Assembly (NCBI GenBank): GCA_965225955.1
Contig: CBDDBX010000041.1
Coordinates: 1-64,000 of the forward strand
Direction of reading: 5' to 3'
DNA: 64,000 bases
DNA from: CBDDBX01 sp965225955
GTDB taxonomy: Bacteria; Acidobacteriota; Aminicenantia; UBA2199
Below are positions 37,185-45,758 of this stretch, one piece after another. Both the position numbers and the translations under genes were made by a program. Below the pieces are notes generated by a model. It was not told the origin of the DNA. It saw only the letters and a program-made list of their open reading frames with translations, and searched no databases. The first letter of the stretch is position 1. The number at the start of each line of letters is the position of its first letter.

Positions 37185-38165
37185 ATGGAATTTACTCTTC
37201 TTACATGTACACCGGATATTGAATCTGATCTTTTCAGAAGGCATGTAAAAGCTGTTAAGAGTACTCCCGGTGATTTTGAACATATTGTTTTTGATAATAA
37301 CAGAGGGGCTGATTTTAATCATGCCCGTGAAATAAACAGAGGCATAAGAGTTGCCAGAAACAGATATCTGATTACACTGGATGATGATCTTATTGGCAGA
37401 GGTGACTGGTTAAGAGGGCTTGGAAGAGCTGTAGAGGCTACTGGTGCTTCAGTTGCCGGAGGTATACAGAGATATGAAGATGGAACAATAAATCATTCAG
37501 GTGGTTATGTTCTGCCTTCAGGTCGTACTGGTCACGATCTTGATGAGATAGAAGAACTTTCTTTTTATCCCTATTTATGCAGTGCGGTAATGTTGATTGA
37601 CAGGGATTTCTGTATTGAAAAAGAGATATATTTTGATGAGAATTTCAAAAAATATTATCAGGAGGTGGATTTCTGCCTGAGAATATGGGAAGCAGGAGGA
37701 ACTGTTGTTTCAACTCCCCAGTGCGATGTATTTCATCTGATCGGGCAGGCTATGGGAGAGGTTAAGGTGCTGCCGGAAACTATTGATCTGAAAGATCTTG
37801 ATTATTTTAGAAAAAAGTGGATTGATACAGGAAGGTTTGAGAGAGTAGTTACTCTGAATGAGAGGAAATTTAAAACCGGAACACTAAAGGAAGTAACAGA
37901 GATTCAGGAGCTCATAGCACTCTATAACAGAGCTTCTGCTGACAAAGAACCGGAACTGTTTAAAGAGATTGTTGAGAGAGCGGAGAAACTGGGTAATGTA
38001 AGCAACAGAGTGCAGCTACTTGGAGGTGCCTGCTTTCATAGAGGTGTTATACTGAAAGATACAGGCAGAACTAATGATGCAATCTCTTCTTTCAGAAAAT
38101 GTCTCAAATATAACAGACATCATAAAAAAGCAGCACAACTTCTGGAGGAACTAACAGAAGTATGA
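37185..38165 (+). CDS. GT2-like glycosyltransferase with TPR tail
   Basis: A 326-residue protein. The GT-A region has FTLLTCTPDIESDLFRRHVKAV, EHIVFDNNRGADFNHAREINRGI, LITLDDDLIGRGDW (DDD about 64-66), a short VAGGIQRYEDGTINHSGG strand and YYQEVDFCLRIWEAGG (acidic base). The last 65 residues are the common TPR module, with GACFHRGVILKD as the helix start and NRHHKKAAQLLEEL as the end. The GT2 N-terminus is unusual: it starts TLLTCTPDIESD instead of the common VSVIIP. It overlaps the GT4 gene by four bases. Confidence 0.8.
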   Translation: MEFTLLTCTPDIESDLFRRHVKAVKSTPGDFEHIVFDNNRGADFNHAREINRGIRVARNRYLITLDDDLIGRGDWLRGLGRAVEATGASVAGGIQRYEDGTINHSGGYVLPSGRTGHDLDEIEELSFYPYLCSAVMLIDRDFCIEKEIYFDENFKKYYQEVDFCLRIWEAGGTVVSTPQCDVFHLIGQAMGEVKVLPETIDLKDLDYFRKKWIDTGRFERVVTLNERKFKTGTLKEVTEIQELIALYNRASADKEPELFKEIVERAEKLGNVSNRVQLLGGACFHRGVILKDTGRTNDAISSFRKCLKYNRHHKKAAQLLEELTEV

Positions 38166-39859
38166 TTGTTGCTATAGATTCAAGACCACTTTTTTTCCCT
38201 CCAAAACAGAGAAGTGGAGCCAGAAGGTGGAATACTAATCTTATAAGAGCAATTGCAGATCTCAAAACATCAGACACATTCTATATGCTCTGTCGTAAAG
38301 GGGAAGGACGCCTTCTGGATGAATTGAATCTTGGGGATAACTTCATACCCGTTGAACTTAGTTCTTACGGGGATTATAGCTGTTATTCCCAGAGCATTGA
38401 GCAGACTGCAATAAGAAGAGAATTAAAAGATCTTGATTTTGATATATACGTAGGACTTTATTTTATTATTCCTCTGAAGAGAAAGTTCAGAGCACTGTCT
38501 GTTTTTGATGATATGATCCCATGGATTGTAATGGGGGGAGGAGATAAACTAATCCCCGCTAATCATGGAATTGATAATGAAATGAAAGGCGCTCAGATCT
38601 GGAAAAGAGCATCAGCAGCAAGTGCCGATTGTGTAATATCTGTGTCTGAAAGTACCCGAAGGGATCTGCTGAAGTTCTGGGGTGGAAAACCAGATGCACA
38701 TAAGGTGGTTTATGAAAGCATTGACCCTGCTTTTCAGTTCAGGGACAGGCAGACTCTTAAGGATTTCCGGCATAAGTATCAGCTACCGGATGAGTACATA
38801 CTTTTTGTATCAACTATAGAAGCCAGAAAGAATGTTAAAGGACTGATTAATGCATATGCTGATTACCGGAAAAGAGTAAAAAAACCACTTGATCTTGTGC
38901 TTGTGGGGCCAAAAGGAAGTAGTTATGATGAAGTCTTCTCTGAACCTGTCAGAACAAACAGTCTGGAAAACGATGTGATAACTTTTTCTGATTATGTGCC
39001 ATCAGAAGATCTTCCATACTTTTATAACTGTGCTACGCTTTTCTGCTTTCCTTCATTTTATGAAGGCTTCGGACTTACTCTTCTGGAGGCTTTGTCCAGT
39101 GGTTTGCCTGTTATTACTTCAAATATATCCTCACTGCCGGAAGTTGCAGGAGATGCTGCTCTTTACGTAGACCCCGGGGATTCAGGAAGCATTGCTGACA
39201 GAATGGTGGAGTTTTCAGAGAACCCTCAGTTAAGAACTGAGTATAGTAGCAGAGCTTTAAAACAGGCAGATACTTTCTCTTTCAGAAAAACAGCAGAAAC
39301 ATTTATGAAAGTTGTATCAGAAGCTGCTGATCTCCCGGATTCATCAGGAGTTGCTCAGCACAGGGGATATTTTAAACCTTATGAAGGAAGTAGTAAGTTT
39401 CTTATTCTTGGAACTGCGTCAGAAGATGTAATTGAATCTGCTGTTAAAGATATTTCTGATGAGATTGATGGTGCTGATATAACTGTACTGATTCAGAAGG
39501 GAAGAACTCTTGAAAATAGTAGTATTAAATGTGAGGCATTACTTCCAGCAGGTTTTTTTCGTCTGTTTGAAGTCAGAATGGAGCTTCTAAGATATATAAG
39601 ACGGAGTCAGGCTGACACTATGGTTCTGCTCTATAACAATAGTAGCGGTGAAGGCTACAATCAGTATGAACTCTTTACAATTCTTGCAGGGGTGAAAAAG
39701 ATAAGAGGATTTTTTAATGGCAGAAGAGTTGTTCCTCTGGGGATGGGGCATACTCTTAAAAAAGTGTGGTATTACATGGTTCACGGCTGTTATGACCGGC
39801 TCTGGAAATTAAGATTAAGAAAGTATATTCTGGAACAGCAAAAACTGGAGAGAAGATGA
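38162..39859 (+). CDS. GT4 glycosyltransferase fused to ~150-residue accessory domain
   Basis: A 565-residue protein. Residues 1-390 form a GT-B family 4 enzyme: AIDSRPLFFPPKQRSGARRWNTNL, DDMIPWIV, VISVSESTRRDLLKFW, LFVSTIEARKNVKGLINAY, VGPKGSSYDEV and the nucleotide-binding FYEGFGLTLLEALSSGLPVITS (E-x7-E near 302-310). Residues about 410-565 are the domain also found standalone at 21,541 and 26,642: KFLILGTASEDVIES, DITVLIQKGRTL, LYNNSSGEGYNQYELFTILAGVK, then a basic tail. The gene is followed by a paralogue of the same fusion, which overlaps it by four bases. Confidence 0.85.
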   Translation: MIVAIDSRPLFFPPKQRSGARRWNTNLIRAIADLKTSDTFYMLCRKGEGRLLDELNLGDNFIPVELSSYGDYSCYSQSIEQTAIRRELKDLDFDIYVGLYFIIPLKRKFRALSVFDDMIPWIVMGGGDKLIPANHGIDNEMKGAQIWKRASAASADCVISVSESTRRDLLKFWGGKPDAHKVVYESIDPAFQFRDRQTLKDFRHKYQLPDEYILFVSTIEARKNVKGLINAYADYRKRVKKPLDLVLVGPKGSSYDEVFSEPVRTNSLENDVITFSDYVPSEDLPYFYNCATLFCFPSFYEGFGLTLLEALSSGLPVITSNISSLPEVAGDAALYVDPGDSGSIADRMVEFSENPQLRTEYSSRALKQADTFSFRKTAETFMKVVSEAADLPDSSGVAQHRGYFKPYEGSSKFLILGTASEDVIESAVKDISDEIDGADITVLIQKGRTLENSSIKCEALLPAGFFRLFEVRMELLRYIRRSQADTMVLLYNNSSGEGYNQYELFTILAGVKKIRGFFNGRRVVPLGMGHTLKKVWYYMVHGCYDRLWKLRLRKYILEQQKLERR

Positions 39860-41544
39860 GAATTGCAATTGATGTAAGATCATTGGCTTTCTCCGGTTCA
39901 AGACGTCCCGGTATTCAACGCTGGAATACAAACCTTATGAAACAACTACGGCATATGGACAGCATTAATGAGTACATACTTCTTTGCAGGCCCGGAGAAG
40001 CCGTTTTTTTTAATGATTTTAAAGATAATTTCAAAGTAACTGAGCTTAAAGAGTTTGGCTATTATACATATTTTGATCAGTTTTATGAGCAGTTAAGTGT
40101 AAATCGTGTATTAAATAGAATGAATCCGGATCTCTATGTTTCTCTCTATTTCACGGTACCTATCTACCTCAATTGTCCTTCAATATCTCTCTTTGATGAT
40201 ATGATTCCATGGATAGTTATGAACAATATGGGGGAGTTGATTCCTCCAGGGCATAATGTTGGGAAAGAGATGAAAAGATTCCATTTCTGGAAGAAGCGCT
40301 CAGCAGAAGAAGCATCTGGAATTATTGCCATATCTGAGCATACCAGAGATGATATCAATCGATTCTGGAATATAGATAAAGAAAAAATATTAGTTAATTA
40401 TATAGATATTGAAGACTGTTTCAGAGAAGTTAAAGATGCACAGGTTCTGAATCAGTTCAGACTTAAATATAATCTTCCTGAACGTTTTATATTGTACGTT
40501 GCCACTATCGAACCCAGGAAAAACAGCCTGGGGCTTGTTAAAGGTTATGAATTATTCAGAGAAAAAAGTGATGAAAATATAGCCCTTGTTATGGTAGGGC
40601 CCAGAGGTATGGGATTTTCTAAGTTTGAAAAAGAGATAAGAGCATCAGTTTACTCAGATGATATTATACTTATTAATGACTTTGTCCCAAGAGAAGAATT
40701 GCCATATTTTTATAGTTGTGCGGAGGTATTCTGTTTTCCGTCTTTTTATGAAGGTTTTGGTTTAACTCCTCTGGAAGCCATGGCATGCGGATGCCCTGTT
40801 ATAACTTCAGATAGAGCTTCAATGCCTGAAGTAGCAGGAGATGCTGCAATTTATATAGATCCCTTCTCAACAGGTTCGATATCAGAAGCTCTTACAAGAG
40901 TTACAGGTTCATCCGATTTAAGAGAAAACCTGACTGAAAAAGGGTTGAAGCGGGCAGAATTTTTCAGAAAAAGAGAGGGAGCAGATTCTGTTCTGAACTT
41001 TCTGCTGAATTCCGCAAGAGTAAAGAAGGAACAGAAGAGAGATATAGATATAAAAAGATATGATATCTCACCAGGCAGGAATGTAACAGTTTTCTGTACA
41101 GCTCCTGAAACTCAGATTGCAGATATAACAGAAACTCTTACAACAGAGTTTAATGCAGATGTATCCCTGATAATACAGAAGGGCAGACGGATTAGTCAGG
41201 AGGGAGTCCCGATATTTGAGCATCTTCCTTCAGGTATATTCAGATTATCCGGTATATCTTTCAGGGATTGTAAAAAGATACGGAGTATTGAAGGCGATAC
41301 TTTTACTATACTTTTTAATAATGTAGATGGACAAGGGTATTTAAAACTCAAGCTCTTTACTCTTATTCTGGCTGGAAGCAGAAAAGTTATGGGATACTCT
41401 CTGGATAGAAAGTTTTCAGAAATTTCATGGAGAAGTTACTTTACTGATGTTATGAAGTTACTACTTTTTCCCAAAGTTTATCTCTATAATTTATGTAGAA
41501 TTGGTATAAGGAGACTGTTAAGAAAATTCGGGTGGAAGATGTGA
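39856..41544 (+). CDS. GT4 glycosyltransferase fused to ~150-residue accessory domain (paralogue)
   Basis: A 562-residue paralogue of the preceding protein. It has IAIDVRSLAFSGSRRPGIQRWNTNL, SLFDDMIPWIV, IIAISEHTRDDINRFW, LYVATIEPRKNSLGLVKGY and FYEGFGLTPLEAMACGCPVITSDRASMPEVAGDAA, with the E-x7-E near residues 299-307. The C-terminal domain (about 410-562) begins NVTVFCTAPETQIAD and has DVSLIIQKGRRI, LFNNVDGQGYLKLKLFTLILAGSRKV and a basic hydrophobic end. The tandem pair may add two different sugars in succession. The last bases overlap the GTG start of the next gene. Confidence 0.85.
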   Translation: MRIAIDVRSLAFSGSRRPGIQRWNTNLMKQLRHMDSINEYILLCRPGEAVFFNDFKDNFKVTELKEFGYYTYFDQFYEQLSVNRVLNRMNPDLYVSLYFTVPIYLNCPSISLFDDMIPWIVMNNMGELIPPGHNVGKEMKRFHFWKKRSAEEASGIIAISEHTRDDINRFWNIDKEKILVNYIDIEDCFREVKDAQVLNQFRLKYNLPERFILYVATIEPRKNSLGLVKGYELFREKSDENIALVMVGPRGMGFSKFEKEIRASVYSDDIILINDFVPREELPYFYSCAEVFCFPSFYEGFGLTPLEAMACGCPVITSDRASMPEVAGDAAIYIDPFSTGSISEALTRVTGSSDLRENLTEKGLKRAEFFRKREGADSVLNFLLNSARVKKEQKRDIDIKRYDISPGRNVTVFCTAPETQIADITETLTTEFNADVSLIIQKGRRISQEGVPIFEHLPSGIFRLSGISFRDCKKIRSIEGDTFTILFNNVDGQGYLKLKLFTLILAGSRKVMGYSLDRKFSEISWRSYFTDVMKLLLFPKVYLYNLCRIGIRRLLRKFGWKM

Positions 41545-43163
41545 AAAGTTATAAAGTAGTTGTACAGCTTGCAGAAAATAGTAAAAAAGAGGGAATTTAC
41601 AGTAGGCTCTCATATATGGATAAATTAACAGGTATCCTGAAAGCTAACTTCAGTACCGATACCTGTATTCTGATGGTGGAAAAGGATATTCTTGATGATG
41701 CTGGAGCATTAGTCAGGAGTACCGGGTTCAGAATAGAAGAGGTTAAGAGTAATCCGGCTTCTTCTTTAACCAGAATAGTAACTCAGGATTCTGCGGAAGG
41801 TTATTTTCGTATTATTGGATCAAACCCTTTTACAGATTTTAAACTTCTTGATAAAGCATTTAAGTATTTTTGCGATAAAAATGCAGAGTATGGATACTTT
41901 ACAGGAGCTCCAACAGGTATAGCACCAGCTGAGTATATCTCATCTGAGCTTATTACAGGATTAGAAGGAGATGGGGAGTTTCAGAAATACCTGGAAGTGA
42001 ATAGAGATTCAAACATAATTTCCTGGTTTAGAAAAAGCCGTACAATCAGAACTGAAGTATATGATTGTGAATATAAAGAGGGGCTGGATACAGATCTGAC
42101 TATTCAGAACGGGAATGATTTTAAGGTTCTGTCTCCATATATTGGTAAAGAGATGAGTATTTCAGAGCTTAGTCTGAAAATTCCACCGAAAATAATCATG
42201 GCACATCTGGAGCCTACAAATCACTGTAATTTAAAGTGTATTATGTGTCCCCGGGAAACGAGACATAAATTTGGTCACATGAGGCTGGATGTGTTCAGAA
42301 ACATAATTGATAAGATGCCGTATTTAAGGCGGATTAATATAAATGGTGATGGTGAACCATTTCTTAATCCGAATCTGGGAGATATGCTGGAGTATGCCAA
42401 ATCGAAAGGTATTAAAACAAGAACTATTAGTAATGCTACTATTCTTCCTGAAAAAGATAAACTCAGGAAGATTCTTGGTAATCTGGACTATTTCAATATA
42501 TCTATGGATGGGGCTACAAAAGATACTTATGAAAAAATCAGGGTTGGTGGAGATTTCAGTGTTGTAAAAGAAAATGTAAGGAATATAATGTCCTTCATTA
42601 ATGAAGAAGATTTAACTTTTGATGAGTTCTGGATAAACTATGTGGTTCAGCAGAGTAATTACAGGGAGCTTGTGGACATGGTTAAACTTCTTGCTGAACT
42701 GGGAGTGCCGGCTGTAAACTTTAAACTGATGAATTCAAACTTTGACCGGGGGGATAGTAATAGATCACTTAATAGTGAGATTATAAAAGAGAATATTGAA
42801 GATAACATGTTTTTCGACAGGAAATATATGGAAAAAAGCCTGAATGAGGCTGAAAGTACAGGCCGGGAGCTTGGGGTCAGAGTATGGTATGAGCAGGATA
42901 TTGATCCGGATTTTTCATACAGAAAATGTGCTATGGATAAAAAGGTGTTTATAACCTGGGATGGACAGGTAACACCATGTTGTTTAAGAACTGTACCGGA
43001 AGTTCTTAATTTTGGTAATATTGCTGAATCTTCCTATGAAGAGGTGTTTGGTTCAATTAAATATCGCAGTTTTATAAACAGATTATATGAAGAGATGCCC
43101 CATACAATCTGTTGTAACTGTCCGGCTCTTGAGACTCTGGAAAAAAGGACAGGAGAGGCTTGA
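41541..43163 (+). CDS. SpsF-like domain fused to radical SAM/SPASM ('spiro-SPASM'-like)
   Basis: GTG at 41,541 is preferred (GTGA overlap with the previous stop); GTG at 41,532 is possible. In the resulting 540 residues the first 200 resemble a worn cytidylyltransferase or SpsF-like GT-A domain: RIIGSNPFTDFKLLDKAF, AEYGYFTGAPTGIAPAEYISSELITGL. The radical SAM motif C229-x3-C233-x2-C236 (CNLKCIMC) follows, with GDGEPFLNP, ISNATILP and NISMDGATKDTYEKIR. A SPASM region contains CAMDKKVFITWDGQVTPCCLRTV and CCNCPALE. From memory this resembles the spirochaete family called spiro-SPASM. It probably modifies or senses a sugar-like substrate. Confidence 0.8.
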   Translation: MKSYKVVVQLAENSKKEGIYSRLSYMDKLTGILKANFSTDTCILMVEKDILDDAGALVRSTGFRIEEVKSNPASSLTRIVTQDSAEGYFRIIGSNPFTDFKLLDKAFKYFCDKNAEYGYFTGAPTGIAPAEYISSELITGLEGDGEFQKYLEVNRDSNIISWFRKSRTIRTEVYDCEYKEGLDTDLTIQNGNDFKVLSPYIGKEMSISELSLKIPPKIIMAHLEPTNHCNLKCIMCPRETRHKFGHMRLDVFRNIIDKMPYLRRININGDGEPFLNPNLGDMLEYAKSKGIKTRTISNATILPEKDKLRKILGNLDYFNISMDGATKDTYEKIRVGGDFSVVKENVRNIMSFINEEDLTFDEFWINYVVQQSNYRELVDMVKLLAELGVPAVNFKLMNSNFDRGDSNRSLNSEIIKENIEDNMFFDRKYMEKSLNEAESTGRELGVRVWYEQDIDPDFSYRKCAMDKKVFITWDGQVTPCCLRTVPEVLNFGNIAESSYEEVFGSIKYRSFINRLYEEMPHTICCNCPALETLEKRTGEA

Positions 43164-43166
43164 GTA

Positions 43167-44606
43167 GTGAAAGTTCAGCTTATTAAATCCCAGCTTCTGC
43201 CTTCAACAGGTTATGGTGAATGTGCAGGAAGTTTTCTTAAGATTTTTGAAATGAGTACTCTTTTGAGGCCTATTATATTTAATGATCTGAAGAATAGTAT
43301 ACCAATTGATGGATTTGAAGAAACAGATAAATTAAGACAGGATGTTCCGGTTTTCTCTGTTACAGGGCAACACCACCAGTATTTTCACTGGAAACACCCA
43401 TCTACAATTGTAAGAACAATGACAGAAGGTTCACCAGTACCTCTGGAGTGGGGTAATAAACTCAGTTGTTCCCGTAGAATAGCTGTACCCGGGAGATTCA
43501 ACTACGATGCCTTTGTTAATGGAGGAGTTGATCCGGCAGTTATTAAAATTGTACCTGAACCAGTGCTTACAGATTATGACAGAGGTGCTAAATATCCATT
43601 AAAAACTTCAAAGAGTTTCAGAATATTATCTATATTTAATGGAGATGTCTGGTACAGAAAAAGTATAGACTTGCTTCTTAAAGCCTATTTTGAAACGTTT
43701 ACATCGGAAGATGATGTCTGTCTGGTTCTTAAAACCGGAATGACTTTTGAGGAGCTGATGAAGATATCAGGTACTTCATTTCATGATTCTTTACCTGAGA
43801 TAGAGATTGTAGATGAAAGATTAACTGATCGTGAGATGGAAGGCTTATACAATACTGCCTCAGTTTATGCAGGGCCTTCAAGAGGTGAGGGAATCGGGCG
43901 TCCCTATTTATACTCAATGCTTAGAGGTATTCCTGTAATAGCAACCGGCTGGGGTGGCAATACGGATTTCATGAATCGGGATAACTCATTTTTGATAGAT
44001 TATGATCTGTTTAAAATGGACTGGGATATGGAAAAGATTTATCTACCAAAAGATTACAACCTCACTTTTGCTGAACCATCTACAGAAAGTATAAAGGATA
44101 ATCTGCTCGAAGTTTACAAAAATACTTCAGTTGCAGATATGAAGGGAAAGTTAGGCAAAGATTACGTTTTAAAGAACCACTCACCTGAAGTAGTTCTTAA
44201 AACTGTTGAGGATTTAATATCAGATGTTATGGAGAAATCCTCTTGTCAGGGACTGAAAGTTCCTGCAACAATGTCTTCACTCTATCCTCTTGCTCCTTCA
44301 ATGAAAAGATCTGAAAATGTGCAACTTAAGGAAATTCCTTCATCAATACTTATCTATGGAACAGGTGCAGCTGGTAAGCAGGCTTTAAGGTGGCTTGAGG
44401 AAACCGGATATGAAGGAGAAATTCAATTTGTTGACAGAGAGAAATCCAGAGAGAATATTGAAGGCTATCCTGTTAATGTCTATACTGATATAAATTATGA
44501 AGACTGGGATGCAGTTTTACTGGCAGTTGCTCCAGTCTGGTTTAAAGAAGTTATGGAGAGAGTTAAAGGAGTAACTGATACTCCGCTTTACTATTTTGGA
44601 TCATGA
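43167..44606 (+). CDS. GT4-like glycosyltransferase fused to a C-terminal Rossmann module
   Basis: A 479-residue protein. The first 370 residues resemble GT-B family 4: STGYGECAGSFLKIF, CSRRIAVPGRFNYDAFVNGGV, ILSIFNGDVWYRKSIDLLLKAY, LVLKTGMTFEEL and SRGEGIGRPYLYSMLRGIPVIATGWGGNTDF near residue 241. The last 95 residues form a separate nucleotide-binding unit SILIYGTGAAGKQALRWLEE...FVDREKSRENIEGYPV, the first of four similar modules in consecutive genes. The module could bind a nucleotide sugar or another cofactor. The catalytic call is firm in fold, not in donor. Confidence 0.8.
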   Translation: MKVQLIKSQLLPSTGYGECAGSFLKIFEMSTLLRPIIFNDLKNSIPIDGFEETDKLRQDVPVFSVTGQHHQYFHWKHPSTIVRTMTEGSPVPLEWGNKLSCSRRIAVPGRFNYDAFVNGGVDPAVIKIVPEPVLTDYDRGAKYPLKTSKSFRILSIFNGDVWYRKSIDLLLKAYFETFTSEDDVCLVLKTGMTFEELMKISGTSFHDSLPEIEIVDERLTDREMEGLYNTASVYAGPSRGEGIGRPYLYSMLRGIPVIATGWGGNTDFMNRDNSFLIDYDLFKMDWDMEKIYLPKDYNLTFAEPSTESIKDNLLEVYKNTSVADMKGKLGKDYVLKNHSPEVVLKTVEDLISDVMEKSSCQGLKVPATMSSLYPLAPSMKRSENVQLKEIPSSILIYGTGAAGKQALRWLEETGYEGEIQFVDREKSRENIEGYPVNVYTDINYEDWDAVLLAVAPVWFKEVMERVKGVTDTPLYYFGS

Positions 44607-45758
44607 AGATACTTAAAAGACTTAAAGATATAGCTCCTGATAGAGGCTTGTTTATTTATGGATGTGGTACCGGAGGGAAGAACCTTTTTGAACTAATCAG
44701 CAGATTTCTTCCTGAAGTTAAAATTGAGGCTTTTTTTGATACTTTTAAAAGTGGTGAGTTCTGTAACAGAAAAGTTATAAAGTTCAATAATTCCGAAGGG
44801 ATACTGAGTAAACATTCCCTTATATTAATTGCTTCAATGAACTGGAGAGCTATTGAGGCTGAATTGAAGAGTGCAGGTGTCGATAATTATCTTATTGCTC
44901 CTCCAAGGTTTCTTGTGGATTCAGGCTTAAGGCGTTTAAGAAATAGCTGCAATCCTGTAGATGATTATCTTGTGGAACCTCTCTTCAACGAAGTGGATAA
45001 AAAAAGATATGCAGAAGATCTGAAGCGTACCGTTCAACTCCCTGGAAATGATAAAGAGAAGATGTTGTTTGAACTTCTCTGGGGGAAGAATATTAACTCT
45101 CTGGATGAGCATGTAGAAGCCTTATCTGATCACTATTATAAGACTTCTTATAAAGGGCAGTATTACGATTTTATTAATAAAGATAAGATCTCTTCAATAA
45201 TTGAAGGAGGAGTGTTTACTGGAGATGAGACTGTAAAATTTTTAAAAGAATTTTCCTCAGTCAGAATTGTGGGGATTTGAACCTTTTTATAAGTCATATG
45301 CTGAAGGAGCTTTTGCAGATGAGATAGAGAGGAGTGGAAGAGCAGAGATTATTCCCGAAGGTTTATGGAGTAGCAGAACAACTCTGAAGCTCAGAGGTGA
45401 AGGTTTGTCGGCAAATCTTGCAGAAGAGGGAGAAGGAATTGATATAAAAGTAGATTCAATAGACTCTTTTGTAAGAAGAAGAGGAATAGAAAAGATAGAT
45501 TTTATAAAACTGGATGTAGAGGGCGCAGAGTTTGAGGTACTGAAAGGTGCAGAAGAGACTCTTGTTAAGCACAGACCTCAGCTTGCAGTTTGCCTGTATC
45601 ATCAGAAAGAGGATTATTATCAGATTCCTTTATATCTTTCTGAGGTGCTTGAAAATTATAATTGGCATATAGCGCATTACAGGGCATCATTTTTTGAAAC
45701 TGTCTGGTATGGAATACCTGAGGAATCAGGTGGCCAACATGGAGAAAACAATGGATAG
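44603..45758 (+). pseudogene. FkbM-type methyltransferase with N-terminal Rossmann module, frameshifted near 45,270
   Basis: Frame 2 (44,603-45,280) encodes the Rossmann module LFIYGCGTGGKNLFELI (about 10-30) and a linker, then enters the methyltransferase with IIEGGVFTGDETVKFLKEF. A stop follows SVRIVGI. Frame 3, from about 45,270, continues GFEPFYKSYAEGAFADEIER...IDFIKLDVEGAEFEVLKGAEETLVKHRPQLAVCLYHQ, the classic FkbM (Methyltransf_21) end. Deleting one G in GGGG (45,271-45,274) gives one protein of about 384 residues. So this is either inactivated or a sequencing indel. The probable role is O-methylation of a sugar hydroxyl. Confidence 0.8.
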
